Below, piece by piece: positions 51,932 through 63,382 of a DNA stretch of 64,000 bases. A program made the position numbers and the translations under genes. The notes under the pieces were generated by a model. It saw only the letters and a program-made list of their open reading frames with translations. It made no database searches and had not been told where the DNA came from. Numbering within the stretch: position 1 is the stretch's first letter; each line of letters begins with the position of its first letter. Source of the DNA: Hemileia vastatrix (Eukaryota > Basidiomycota > Pucciniomycetes > Pucciniales > Zaghouaniaceae); assembly GCA_030280995.1 (NCBI GenBank), contig JASXTE010000005.1, positions 21,170,501 through 21,234,500 of the forward strand, in the 5' to 3' direction.

Positions 51932-53481
51932 GTCTCTGTAATGTCATTTTTTTGTGGGAAAAAAAATCAACATCTTCGGTTCGGTGTATGACAAATGTCT
52001 GACTAAATTAAACCTCTCAATTTTTCATGACAAATGATCTCCGCACTAAACCATTCTAGTAGCGCTGTGGTCATTGTTGGCGGTAACAAAATTTAAATTG
52101 AATTACAGCTAAATTGAAAAAAGATTGGTGCAACTTTTCAAAATTTTGCACAACATACAGCTATTTGGGAAAAGCTTGCTCTTTTTTTGCGCCTCACCCC
52201 CCGCCAAAAGTGGCTTAAACTCATGTTTTTGGCGGGGAATGGAAGGCAAAAAGACAGCAAGCTTTTCCCAAATAGCTGTACCCAGTATTTTTGGTGGGCA
52301 ACAGGCTAGCGGGATGAAATAATCAGTGAAAATGCTGGATAAGTGGGGCGATACTATGGAAAGCTGTAACAACCATTTTCCTTGTAGCTGTATCACACAC
52401 GTTGACCAAACGGCGGGCAATCACAAACAATTATCGTTCGCAGGATTAACCCTTCTCTTTTTTTCCCTCAAGCCTGCCTTGCAAAGAAGAAAAAAAAAAA
52501 TCTCAAAAAACCCCAGATCTCAAAACTCGCCCGAGTTCTGCGGAGAAGAATTTGAGCTAATTGTTTGCCGTTTGTAAGTCGTGTCATCTTCAAGCATCAA
52601 ATGACACATTCTCATATGTTTAGCATATTGGTGTGAATCAAAGCTAGATAAGACACGTTGTATATATGGAACCTTAATGGCAGTTGCTCTGATGGAAAAA
52701 AAGGACAATGTCTAATGGCGGATTTGTGACTTTGATTCGTCCTTATTTTGTTGTAGTTGTTAAAAATTGTAGACTTAGTATTTCGGACCCGAATGGTGCT
52801 TGGTCCTCTCTTTGCTGAGTGACTTTGTACAGAGAGGAGCAGAGAGGAGACTAACCATATCAAAGGCCGTAACCGTAGCTCTCACGAATATAAAGCTAGT
52901 TGAAACTGCAACTTCACCCAACGATGTTTATCTTTTTTTTCATCTTTTTTCTTTTTCATACAATCTCACCTAGCAGCGGGACAAAAAGGAAAGACAAAGC
53001 TGATGTGGATGTATATACAAGTGATGGAAAGTATTGAGTAGAAGGGGGGGGACAAGGGCAGAACAAATGATATTTGCTTGGGCATAACTTTCAATTGGTC
53101 ATGACAGAAAGGAAGGGTACTAAGAGTTTTTTTTACCGTTGCACATACACTGTGATGCTTTCTTAGAGAAATCTCTTTACTAGTTTTTGGATCATAGCGC
53201 ACCCTGTAAACTCAACTTGAGCAAAAATTACGCACATGTATGCACTTATAACGTTACCCGGGACAATTAAAGTGAAGAATCGCAAATTTTCAGATATTTC
53301 TAATATCATTAATGGAAACAATACCAAACTTGATTGGGAGTAAGGCTAACAACATGTATGTTCGATTTTTCATAGAAAAAAAGTTAGAGTATTTCATGGA
53401 ACAATTTTGTTTACAGGAAAAATAGAAGAACAACTAGAAATGTAAAAAATGGGGCATAATTTAATCACAAGACACATTGAG
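51932..53481. other. Intergenic region with one MITE
   Basis: Apart from the MITE at 52156-52280 I see no supported gene. Base composition is less AT-biased than in the transposon regions. Confidence 0.4.
52156..52280. mobile_element. MITE, copy 1 (Tc1/mariner-like ends)
   Basis: 125 bp bounded by TA, with long inverted arms starting CAGCTATTTGGGAAAAGC. Nearly the whole element folds on itself around a short centre (GTGGCTTAAACTCATG). Same length and sequence, with about a dozen differences, as 55234-55358. Confidence 0.88.
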
Positions 53482-54186
53482 TTATAAGGAATGAGGTGGA
53501 GAATTGATGTGTTGATCTTCTATGGATGAGGAAGTGGAAGCCAAGCGACGGCCATCGTGTGACTTAGAAGTCAAGGAATGTACCACGCCAGCAAACTTAC
53601 TACTGCCTTTTCGAACAAGAGCTGTGACTGATCTACTTCCAGGATTTCCCGTACTTCGTGACATTTGCTGGTCTCCAATTACCCCACATGGAGCCGAAAT
53701 AGTATTGTTACTTAAAGGCTTATAAGAACGTCTACGAGTGAGTTTTCTAATAAGGGAATCGTGACGATGAGCTTGGGGCTCTTCAGATGATCTTGTAGGA
53801 TTATAGACCTTGTCAGATGTGATTATGGGGCGACTTATTTGCTGGGCCAAAGATTTTTGACGAGAATTTTCTATTTCATCCATAGCTTGGGCTTGCAGTT
53901 TTCTCATTGCTCTACGATGACGTGTTTCTAGTTCATCCACAGAAGGAGAAGTAAAATGGTAGCAAGAGGGAGAAGTGACATAGGCGTTGAGAGGAGGGTC
54001 GGGAGAAATGGTTGCCATTGGGAGGGAAGAGCGATTCTTCAAATTACGTAGTCGCTGTTGATCAGCAGTGAGAATAGGCCGGCCAGAGGCATCACGCGGC
54101 TGAGAAAGGTCAATCAAAGGGCCAATATTATAATTTCTGGTGAATCTGCTAGTCAAATGGGCAACCTGAGCTGGAACGGGAAACAC
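53482..54186 (-). CDS. Host-like gene, hypothetical basic Ser/Arg-rich protein
   Basis: An open frame of at least 234 codons with balanced codon use and no stops, unlike the transposon remnants around it. It extends upstream in frame through SWQPLPSYVAETPHPT to a likely splice acceptor near 54252 (CTAG). An upstream first exon beginning MAPESSYLH (ATG about 54463) is plausible, but its phase with that acceptor does not close, so I leave the start open. The protein is rich in Arg, Ser and Pro, with a probable helix (LETRHRRAMRKLQAQAMDEIENSRQ) in the middle and a basic patch IRKLTRRRSYK; no signal peptide or membrane segment. I recognise no domain. It lies between MITEs and solo LTRs and is the best candidate for a real host gene here. 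Confidence 0.55.
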   Translation of the reverse strand: MFPVPAQVAHLTSRFTRNYNIGPLIDLSQPRDASGRPILTADQQRLRNLKNRSSLPMATISPDPPLNAYVTSPSCYHFTSPSVDELETRHRRAMRKLQAQAMDEIENSRQKSLAQQISRPIITSDKVYNPTRSSEEPQAHRHDSLIRKLTRRRSYKPLSNNTISAPCGVIGDQQMSRSTGNPGSRSVTALVRKGSSKFAGVVHSLTSKSHDGRRLASTSSSIEDQHINSPPHSL

Positions 54187-54469
54187 GGTAGGATGAGGCG
54201 TCTCAGCTACATAGGATGGTAGAGGTTGCCATGAGAAATCGGCACTTGACTAGTTTTTAATGCCAGGAAAATGTTGTGATAGATGATGATAAAAAAGGGA
54301 CAATAAGAGTGAAATAATTAGGTGAAGGTGGAAAAAAAAAAAATAGATGCATTGCTCCCAACTGCTTCACGACAATGGAATAATGGAAATCAATCCGACA
54401 ATAAAAAAAATAATCTGACTCACATGAGGTCGATGAGTGTAAGTATGAACTTTCTGGCGCCATCTTTCA

Positions 54470-56061
54470 ACGCTTGAGCTCTTTTTTAGATCGGACGGAT
54501 CCATTAGGATGTTCTTGGCCTCAAGTTTGGTTTAAAAAAACTTTGGGCTATCAAATATCCAAACTTGAAAGAAGTGGCTACAAAACCAATTTATAGACGG
54601 TAGGTACAACTTGAGATATGAAATGATTTATCGGTGGTGACGATTTAGTGTGAGCAAGGGAAATTTGTGATTGTGGTTGGATGACGATTATCAAAAATTG
54701 AAGATGGACGAGCGAGCACAGACAAATCCAGTCGCAATCACACTGACTATAGTTTGTATATATTTGAAAAAATTAAATTAGTTGAATTCCAATCAAGTCA
54801 AGTGGGCGAGATAAGATAAGAAAAAAGCAAGGAAAGGAATAAAGGAGCCAAAGGACAGGTAGATGCGCCTGATCAATCTATCAGATTTATTCCAATGTTA
54901 GTAACATAAATTTTTCCCTCAATATTCTCTAACCCGAACCTGAATATGAGAGATCAACCCTCGTATTTGTTTAGACAACGACCGCATCTTCATAGCACTT
55001 GGATCAAGTTACCATCAAGCCTAACGATTTTTCTCTCAAGTCCTCATCTTTCCCCTAACAATTTAACAATTTGTGATCTTTCTTAGTTTGTTGATAATTA
55101 GTACAGTTTTCAATACTTGCTAACCCTTTATGATTACATCACTGAGAATGTCCTTGGGCAATCTAAACTTCTTAACCTAAATAACCGATTCACAAGGTTC
55201 ATCTAACTTGTGGCCAGTATTCACCTGTCCATCTACAGCTGTTTGGGAAAACCTTGCTCTTTTTTCGCCCCTCATCCCCCGCCAAAAGCGGCTTAAACTC
55301 ATGTTTTTGGCAGGGAGTGGAAGGTAAAAACACAGCAAGCTTTTCCCAAATAGCTGTACCTTAATTTGAATTATCGTCCTATTTTATTTTCTCATTTTTT
55401 TGGTTCATACACACATACGTCCTCATTAACAAGTAAGGTTCAGATGGAAGATACTCATACTACAATACAGCTCAAGACAATCCAACCATGTGAATGACTA
55501 GCTCAGACCACGCTAATTGATAAATCTTGTGTCCAGTCGAGCACTTTAGGAAGAAAATTGTGACTTTTTCTGTGGTCAATGTGGAATGGTAGTCTTCTCT
55601 CCTCTGTTTACTTCCAAATGACACTTGTGCTATAGTCATTAGGCTGCACTATTATGCTCAACTTGCAAGATGATTTGGAAACACGTGCACTTACTATTAT
55701 GCTGTGTGCACGTACACAGTTGTTAGTAGTCAAAAGCTCTTACACAGAATACTCTGAGCAAGAGGTATTTTTCTTTAATTTCCATGAAATTAGGGCCGTG
55801 CTGACAGGTCTGCATGGGGATTAATTCAATAATCAAAGCAACTGGTTAGCTGATCAGTTGATAGATAAACACACTTTTCAGCCTGGGAATTACTGTAGCT
55901 GCAATTATTAAATGTTATCTATTTTTTACCATAAGCTTCCCCTCTCTTGCCAATCTAGGTTTCCTTACTTTTTTATTGGCAACTTAGACTGAATTAAACT
56001 CACAAGCTGTATAAAATAGAGTAAGAGCTCAAGTGAAGTTAAAATTGACTGAGGTCAAAAC
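54470..56061. other. Intergenic region with the second MITE
   Basis: No gene seen apart from the MITE at 55234-55358. Confidence 0.4.
55234..55358. mobile_element. MITE, copy 2 (Tc1/mariner-like ends)
   Basis: 125 bp bounded by TA, same arms as 52156-52280 (CAGCTGTTTGGGAAAACC at the left, GGGAAAAGC-type inverse at the right). Confidence 0.88.
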
Positions 56062-56176
56062 TGTAGCTCGCTGTCAGCCTGTACAACTCCGGAAAGAACC
56101 GGAGAACAGGAGACACCACGACTACAGTTTATATACTTCTATACATAACTAAGTACATAGTAGCCGGTACATAACA
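56062..56176 (-). repeat. Solo LTR, second copy, reverse orientation
   Basis: 115 bp; reads TGTTATG ... GCTACA on the minus strand and shares TGTACTTAGTTATGT and TCTCCGGTTCTTTCCGGAGT with the solo LTR at 51345. Perfect 5-bp duplication AAAAC on both sides (56057-56061, 56177-56181). Confidence 0.85.
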
Positions 56177-57520
56177 AAAACTGCCACAATGTGGCAGAGT
56201 AAACATTGACAGAATCAACCAGTCATTGGCAATTCTTCAACTAGACATGGGAAGCAACTCAAGACGAATTTTTCACTATTAGTGCATCATCATATGTGCC
56301 ATTTCTGTTATGGAGTTGTCTCCTCGTCTGGAATCACCTGTAAATGAGAAGTCATTCTACTGCCTCTTTGATTGAAATATTAACCAGTGTGACCTATTCT
56401 TCCTCTCGGATAAGTGAAAGATGGAAACCGAACGCTCGTGGTCTGTGTAATAGTATGGAGTACAGTCTATATATTAATGAAACTTTTTCAATAATATTAC
56501 AGTTTGCCTGAACTTGGTGCTTTATGATCAGCTCCGATTGTGTACGCTCTTGACAATGACCATCTGTGCTCCCTTTCATTTGAACGAGAATTATGTCATC
56601 TGTCTTTTTTTTTTCTTTCATAACCGCTTTATCGCCTTCAATAATAGCAGTCTATCATTTGATTCCGTCCTATACTTAGTTGAGTTTTGGTCATAATGAA
56701 TGTGCACATAAATTTTCAGGTTTACTCTTGTGGTTCCCATTTGGACTTGGTGACTAAAGGATGAAAGGTGAAATAATTACTATCTTTATTGTATAAATAA
56801 AAGTATAAATACATCTATTTGCGTACGGTTCACGTAGGTGGTGGATGGAAATGGAAAATGCTATAGGTTTGGCTGTTGCTGTAATGTTAATGTGAAAAGA
56901 AAATTGCGTTCAATGGCCTACACTCCACTTGACGAGCATTCTCTCCTTTTCTTTGCTGCCCCGCATTATTTATATGCTAATGCAAGCTATTTTAATTATT
57001 TACAAAATGCTCTTTTAAGATGGTGAGACGGGGCGAGAACACATTGTTGGTATATTCATTTATAAAAAGGAGGTATGATATGTACACATGACTTTCTACT
57101 TGCCGGGCAAAACATGTTTCTTGCCCTTTATTTCATTTTTTTTTTCTGATATCGATATCAAAGTTACATGCTCTGCCAAATATAGTTTCATTTTTTAATC
57201 GCTCAAAATATCTGTCTTACAAATGCCAGAAAATTGACTTGTTTTAGTTCTCAATGCTAACGCAAGTCCCTTCCAAGTTTACTGGTCTAAATATATTGCG
57301 TTAGCTAAATTTTCAAAATGAAACACTATGAGTCAGACGAAGTTGTCAGATAACAGGATAGCTACATTGTATAAAGACTGAGCACTTCAATAAGTGACAG
57401 TTTCTAACGTGTCAAAAGTTTAACAGTCGACAATTATATTCAAGTTTTTAATATTTTACAGCCAAGTCACAAGAGCTTGCGAAATTTTTGACGAAACAAT
57501 TATAGCTTTACTCACAAAAA
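56177..57520. other. Intergenic region, no gene seen
   Basis: Short open frames only, none with protein-like features. Confidence 0.4.
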
Positions 57521-57534
57521 AATGATTTGCCTAT

Positions 57535-57687
57535 TCAAACTAGGGTACCCCCGACCTACCCCCTGAGAAGGTCGAGATGGTGGATTTGTTTAAATGCTTA
57601 GTTACATGGTCATTACTATCTACTTTAGTTTATATACATGGTGTTATGTAGTCGAGTAACTTAATATATATGTCTTAGGTCTCAACA
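57535..57687 (-). repeat. Copia 3' LTR (start only certain)
   Basis: On the minus strand a polypurine tract GAGGGAGGGGG is followed directly by TGTTGAGACCTAAG, so the LTR starts at 57687. Its other edge is not provable because the 5' LTR is not in the window; 57535 is a guess. Confidence 0.45.
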
Positions 57688-60683
57688 CCCCCTCCCTCGA
57701 CTACATTCCGCCATCCTAACCTTGTATCATGAACATTGATATATTTTCTAGATTTGTCTATTAAGTTCGGACCTAAATTTTTTGTTGGTATGTCTGCTTT
57801 TTGTTCCTTAGTACTTATCCATTCTAATGTAGCTCGTTTATGGAATAATTGTGAATTGACATAGAAAAAATTTCTTTCCATGTGTCTGATTCTTTTATTT
57901 GATGGTTGGTCTGCTGCTACTTTGATCATTGATTCATTATCACAGTATATTTTTAAAATTAATTTATTGCCTGTAATGTCTTCTAAAATGTTTTGTATCC
58001 ACATAGCTGTTTTAGTTACGGCTGCCAAAGCTGCTAATTCAGATTCACATGTTGATAGTGCGACAAGTTGTTGCCTTTTTGAAGACCAATTTACCGGGAC
58101 TCCTTTGAAAAATATAATGCCTTCATTTGTACATCTTGACATGTCGTTGTTCCAGTTGGTGTCACCAAAAGCTTCAATACCTTTATCTAAATCAGGAAAA
58201 ATATGAAAATGGTAATCTTTAGTTGAGATTACGTATTGTGCTAAGTGTATTAGTGTTTCCCAGTGAGAATTGTTGGGATGATTTGCAAACCTTGCCAGAT
58301 AATTGACAGCATAAGAAATATCTGGTCATGTACCTACTGCCAGATAGTTTAAGGAGCCTATCAGACTTAAATATTCAGTACATTTTACTTTTTCACCTTC
58401 ACCATTTTTCAATTTTCAGTCTTTTGGTAGCATGGTCGTTTTTGTTGTTATGGTACCTTTCAATTTGTCAGTTATCTTTTTAATGAGGGTAGGTTCAGAT
58501 AAAATAAAGCCACTACTATTATGGATTACCTTTACTCCAATTATGTTAGTGAGTTTGTCTCCCCATTTTATTTTCACGAGTTCTGCCAATTTATGTTGAA
58601 ATGATTTCAATGTTGATGCACAATTACCTGTAATTACTCCATCATTTACATGAATCCACAATATACCTGTATCATCCTTGTTTTGTAAGATGTAGAGTGA
58701 GTTGTCGTAGTAGCTAGGAATATATCCCATTGATCTAAGTTTTATTTCAAGGTGTTTCCACCAGCATCTCACTGCTTGTTTTGTACCATAGAGCGCTTTC
58801 CTTAGTTTCATAATTTTTCCTTCATCACGTCCAAAACCCGGAGGGGCTTTCACCCAAATATCTTCATTGATTGGTGAATTCAGGTAAGCTGCCACTACAT
58901 CAAAATTGTGAACTGGCCATTTGTTAGCTGCTGCAATTGTTAATAGTAATCTCAAAGATGTGAATGTAGCTGTTGGTGCAAAAGTTTCCGAATAATCTAC
59001 ACCTTCTTTTTGCAGATAACCTTTAGCTACGTACCTTGCCTTCCTTTTTATTAGATTTCCTTCATGTTCTGTTTTTTCTGCAAAAACCCATTTTGCATCT
59101 GTAATTGTTGTGTTGTTGGGAGGAACACATTCGTACCATACATTGAGATTTTTAAGGTTTTTGATTTCTTCATTTCATGCCGCTAACCATTCTTTTTTGT
59201 TTGTGCTTTTCATTGCTTGTAAAAATGTAGTTGGTGTTCCACTTGCAATTGATTTAGATCTGGCCTCAATCTCATTTATTGTATCCTCTTGTTCAAAAAA
59301 TATAGTTTCTTCAGTAAAATCATTAAAAGTTAGCTTGTTAGTCAGGAAGTCAATTAACATTTTATCTTTTTTATCAGTTGTGTTTATATCTTTTACTTTA
59401 GGTTCTTGTTTGATAAAGGTAGCCCATGCAGAAGATATTAGTTTGCCACTTTCTATATCAACAAATAACCAACCTTTAGAAGATTCCAAATACCCAATAA
59501 CTTTGCATTTTCTGCCTCTGTTATCTAGTTTCTTTCTAGATTCTTTTGGTATATGAATGTAAGCTGTCAACCCAAAGATTCTTAAGTGATCTAGTCTTGG
59601 TTTTATCTTTAATAGCTTATCATAAGGTGTCATATCACTACTACATGTGTCTGGAAGTCGATTGTGAGTGTACACAGCCCATTTGAAAGCTAGTCCCCAA
59701 AAAGTTTTTGGTAATGCACTGTCCAGTAAAATTGTGCGGCCCATATCATAACTTCTTTGATTGAATCTTTCTATATCCCCATTTTGTTTGTGGTAGTATG
59801 GGAGCAAACATTTGTGTTCTATACCATGTAAGTATAACCATTCTTGCATCTTTTTGTTGACAAATTCACTGCTGTTGTCACTTTTTAAAATCTTAATTTT
59901 TACATCAGCTCTTCTCTCTAACCAAGTAATATAATTTTTTATAATGTTATTAGCTTCATCTTTGGTTTTGAGAATTTCCACATTACCATAGCTTGAACCT
60001 AATTCTAGCATTGTAAGCAGATACATACCTCCATTTGTTGTATTTACCTGGAAAGGACCCATGAGGTCTACTGCTAAAGTTTCTCCTATTGAATGTTCTT
60101 GGTTGGATGGTTGTATTGGATCTGACCTCTTTGATTTTGCTAATTTGCAGTCTTCACAATCAATTTCAGCCAATGGCAATATGTCAGGAATACCATTGGC
60201 AAACTTATGGTTGATTAATTTTCTTATTTGTCTCAGACTCCTGTGACCAAAAATTCTATGCCGGTATCGTAACATCTCAGATCTTTCAATATCTAATTTT
60301 ACTTTCTTTATTTGAGGCTCTATCAGCCAAGTATCATTGTTCAAAATTGTCGTATTTATTTCAGATAGAGATGGACTAGATACAAAATCATCAGCACACA
60401 ATAACATGTTTAGTAAGTGATTAGGAAAGGGTCGTGGGAGAGTTCAACTCCTGTTATTAAATTTTGCCGTAAATATTAGTGTTCTGTCATCACTAAAAAT
60501 GTCCATATCTTTGTAGTTGAAATATATCTTACAACCAGCTAATATCAAAGATGCTTGTGAGATAAGGGTACCCAAGGCTTTCTCACAATAATAAACGTTT
60601 TTTGACTCGATGTTATTCCCATTTGGCCCTGGGAAAATTAGAGATCCCTTTGTCACCGGACGACCTACGCACAAGGTCGAGGA
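57675..60683 (-). pseudogene. Ty1/Copia polyprotein remnant
   Basis: Minus-strand order: protease-side fragment (60674-60444); integrase with HRIFGH ... DCEDC zinc motif, AVDLMGPF, KSDNSSEF and GDIERFNQ as the DDE residues (60407-59175); reverse transcriptase from FDVVAAYLNSPI onward (about 58955-58416); RNase H with CESELAAL, IYCDNES and KADIPTK (58142-57675). Breaks: a stop before the integrase frame (60444), a TGA after KKEWLAA (about 59175), TGA after TTMLPKD (58416) and TGA in AVGT-stop-PDISYAV (about 58330), where CGA for Arg is expected. In RT the active-site box reads WIHVNDG where WIHVDDG is expected, so a catalytic Asp is changed. The RNase H stop overlaps the first bases of the LTR. 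The 5' part is cut off at 60683 by Gypsy-4. Confidence 0.88.
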
Positions 60684-61480
60684 TGTTCCTGTAAGTGAGA
60701 TGAGGGATTTTTAGAAACTTCTTTGAAGCACAGAGGAATGATTCGAGGAAATGATTCGAAGGTCACTCGAAGTAATAGCTATAGGTTCGAGGTTCGATCG
60801 AGAAGAATTATAAACTAGTTCCAAGGTAATAATAATTCTTAAAATCTCACGAAGGGTTGGAAACTCAATAATCAAAGATTTAGGATTTAGAAATGAATAT
60901 TGAGAAAGTAAAAGAAAAATACAATAACAATGATTTAACTTTTAAGGATTTACCACTATTAATGTAAATACGATATTATAATTTAATTCTAAGGAATATC
61001 GAACCAAATACCCAACTCCTTTTATATCCTTTGTTCCTCCTCGCATTGACCTCCCTTCCATCGCAGAATTCCCATTCCATTGACCATTACTAACATACAC
61101 TTAGACCCTCTCCACTAAATATCCGTCCATGCTCAATTTACCCCTTTTTAATTAATTAACAAAACTTTAATGAAAAAAACTACTGCTATACTATTTCATT
61201 GATCCTAGCGCTGTGCTTCGCTTATTGAAAAGGACTAAGGTACCCTATTGGGAGATTGACTAATTTAGATTTAGAGTTTAGGCTAGCGCAGTTAAATAGT
61301 AAGTACACAAAGGAAAATCGCAGTTGCTATGGAGAATTGCTTTCTGCGCTTCGAGTATAGGTTTAGGACTCGATATTATTGATTTATTGAGTTAATTTCG
61401 CCTCGAGTGTCACGTGGCGCGTGACAGATGCCCGGGTATAAAAAACGCGAACTCCGTTGAGCTTGAGCCATCTTCCCACA
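60684..61480 (-). repeat. Probable Gypsy-4 3' LTR
   Basis: Begins TGTTCCTG on the + strand exactly where Copia similarity stops, and ends TTCCCACA just before the antisense gene, giving TGT/ACA ends over 797 bp. The second LTR would be beyond the right edge, so this is not proved. Confidence 0.5.
61435..61446 (+). promoter_or_regulatory. TATA box for the Gypsy-4 antisense gene
   Basis: GGGTATAAAAAACG in a GC-rich context, about 95 bp upstream of the ATG at 61536 and inside the proposed LTR end. The clearest of the four TATA boxes. Confidence 0.65.
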
Positions 61481-61535
61481 CTAATTTTCCTTGTCTAATA
61501 CTTTTTTCCCTCACCTCTTAATTATTTATTTTATA

Positions 61536-62504
61536 ATGAACTGCCCTACTCCCACACCCACGCCTCCACACCCTAAAGCGGATGGGGGAATAATCACACG
61601 ACAGTTTTCACAGACTTGCACGGCTTGTGAAAGCATGGAATATTTCTGTGTTGAAAGTACGGCGACTCGAGGCCCTCGCCAGAAATGTGAGTTTTGCCAT
61701 TGGCGGCGAGTGGCGTGAGATGCGTTGACGAAGAACGCGGAAATCGAAAAACGATTTACAAAAACTAAGTTTTGGGTAGTTCCGAAGACCAAAGAGGTGG
61801 TCGAAGACATTTGGGATGTCTCGATCGAAGATGAACAATTGGTGGGGGAAAATGATAAGGAGTTGAACAACAAGATCTCAACCTGGGTAACCCAGGCCAC
61901 GAGTCCGAAGCGAGGTGTCGAGGAAGAGGTCGACGAATTGGTGGAGGAGGATGAAGATGAAGTCCCTGTTCCAGGGCGGGCACCCAAGAAACGACGGGTG
62001 GTCATCGAGGACGATGAGGAAGAGAGAGAGGTAGAGGTCGAAGTGGCGCCCAGGTTATTTCTAGAGCCTGACCCCATCTTCGAGGTAAGTTTTATTTGTT
62101 TGTTTTAAGGATGAAGTTACTGATGAGAGATTTTTTTTTTTTTTTTTTTGTTTTAGACATCGAATAACCTTGAAGAGCTGATTGCGGAGCCTGCGCCGGT
62201 TATACCAACTGAGGCAAACCCTCCAGCCACGGAAGTAGTTGAAGAGCCCGAAGACACCCTGGACCAGGTGTGGTCGAAGAAACCTCGTCAAGGTCAACGA
62301 GTAAGGTTTGCGGAAGAACTATGTGGGGAGGTCGACACTATTATTGACGCTGCTTCCTTCGACGTGGCAGAGGAGCTATTGGAGATGGGAGAGGTGGTTC
62401 CGGTAGGAGAGGAGGAGGTATTTGAGAAATGCAGGAAGGAAATAAGGGTAGTTTTGGAGAAAATGAAAAGATTGGTTCGAGAGAAGTTAAAAGAAAAGAT
62501 TTGA
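61536..62504 (+). pseudogene. Antisense cysteine-cluster protein of Gypsy-4
   Basis: Two exons (61536-62084, 62157-62504) in phase 0 around a GT-AG intron, opposite to Gypsy-4 pol. Start taken at ATG (MNCPTPTPTPP), the first true ATG after the TATA box. The cluster reads CTACESMEYFC ... KCEFCHWRRVA then a TGA at 61716-61718, exactly where the sixth cysteine of C-x2-C-x6-C-x12-C-x2-C-x6-C should be; TGC or TGT to TGA is one base. After it the frame stays open: a Lys-rich stretch, a strongly acidic region with PKKRRVVIEDD (nuclear localisation-like) and a helical, charged C-terminus (EEVFEKCRKEIRVVLEKMKRLVREKLKEKI). Expected length about 298 residues. Function unknown; the composition suggests a nuclear regulator. 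Confidence 0.65.
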
Positions 62505-63382
62505 AAAAAAAAGGAGATGTAAAGAAGTAGAGAAAAAAAATTGTATTTTAATTTTATTTTAATTTTATTTTATTTTATTATTAGTATTATTTTTTTTTTA
62601 TTGTAGGTGAATGTTGTTAATTTTATAAGATTTGAGAGAGAGAGAAAAAGAAAAGAAAAAAGAAAAATAAGTTTTAAATAAAAAAATTTTAGAATTTGAA
62701 AGAGGAATTTTAAAGAAAGGGAAAAAGGTTGTTTTAATTGAAGGAAGTTTTAGTGTTTTTTTTTAAAAAAAGAAAAATTTTTATATAAGAAAAGAGAGAG
62801 AAAAAGAAATGGTTTTGTGATTGAGATGAGTTTGTTAAATTGAGGATTTTGAATTTTTTTTTTTTTTTAAGAAATTTTAGTTGAAAAGAGAGGAAGAAGA
62901 AAGAAAAGAAAAAAAAACAGAATTTAGAATTTAAGAGAGTTTGAAAAGAAGAATTATTATAGGGAGATTTAGAGGTTGAAGTTAAGTTCGAGGAAATGGT
63001 CGTGTCGTACAAGATTTGATGATTTGAAGGAAAAGAAAGTTTTTTAAAGAGAGAATAAATTTTTTGGAAGAGAAATTTTTAAAGAGAATTTTAAATTTAA
63101 GAAAAGAATGTATTTAAAGAATTGAAAAGAAAAGAAAGAAAATTTTTAGAGAGATTTATTTTCATTTTATTATTTATGTTTTATTCTATTTATTTTATTT
63201 TATTTAATTTTAATTTTATTTTATTTTATTTTATTGTATTTAAGTTTAATTTTGATTTTAATTTTAGTTGGTTTTGGAGGAAATTTTATAGAAAGAAGAA
63301 AACAAGGCTAAAAAAATTTAAGAGGTGTTTTAGATTTTAAAGAAAGAAAGAAAAAGAAAAGAAAATTTTAAATAAAGAAATT
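62505..63382. other. Low-complexity spacer of Gypsy-4 between antisense gene and pol
   Basis: Purine-rich on the + strand (AAAGAAAAGAAA-type) with TTTTATT runs; no gene. Gypsy-1 has an equivalent T/A low-complexity block between its antisense gene and pol (5520-5830). Confidence 0.7.

Noticed and set aside
40231..52010. A 20-base near match (TGACAAAT..CTGACTAAAT) at 40231 and 51990
   Set aside because: Flanks do not match and no element boundary lies there; could be chance.
57541..60690. CGACCTAC...AAGGTCGAG present at both Copia edges as a possible direct repeat or LTR pair
   Set aside because: Similarity is about 25 bases with gaps and is part of a small palindrome; the left copy lies in the LTR region and the right one in the coding part.
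61716..61718. TGA exactly at the sixth cysteine of the Gypsy-4 antisense protein, as if coding selenocysteine
   Set aside because: Selenoprotein synthesis is not known in Basidiomycota, no SECIS-like structure was sought or seen, and many neighbouring genes carry similar stops; a point mutation is simpler.
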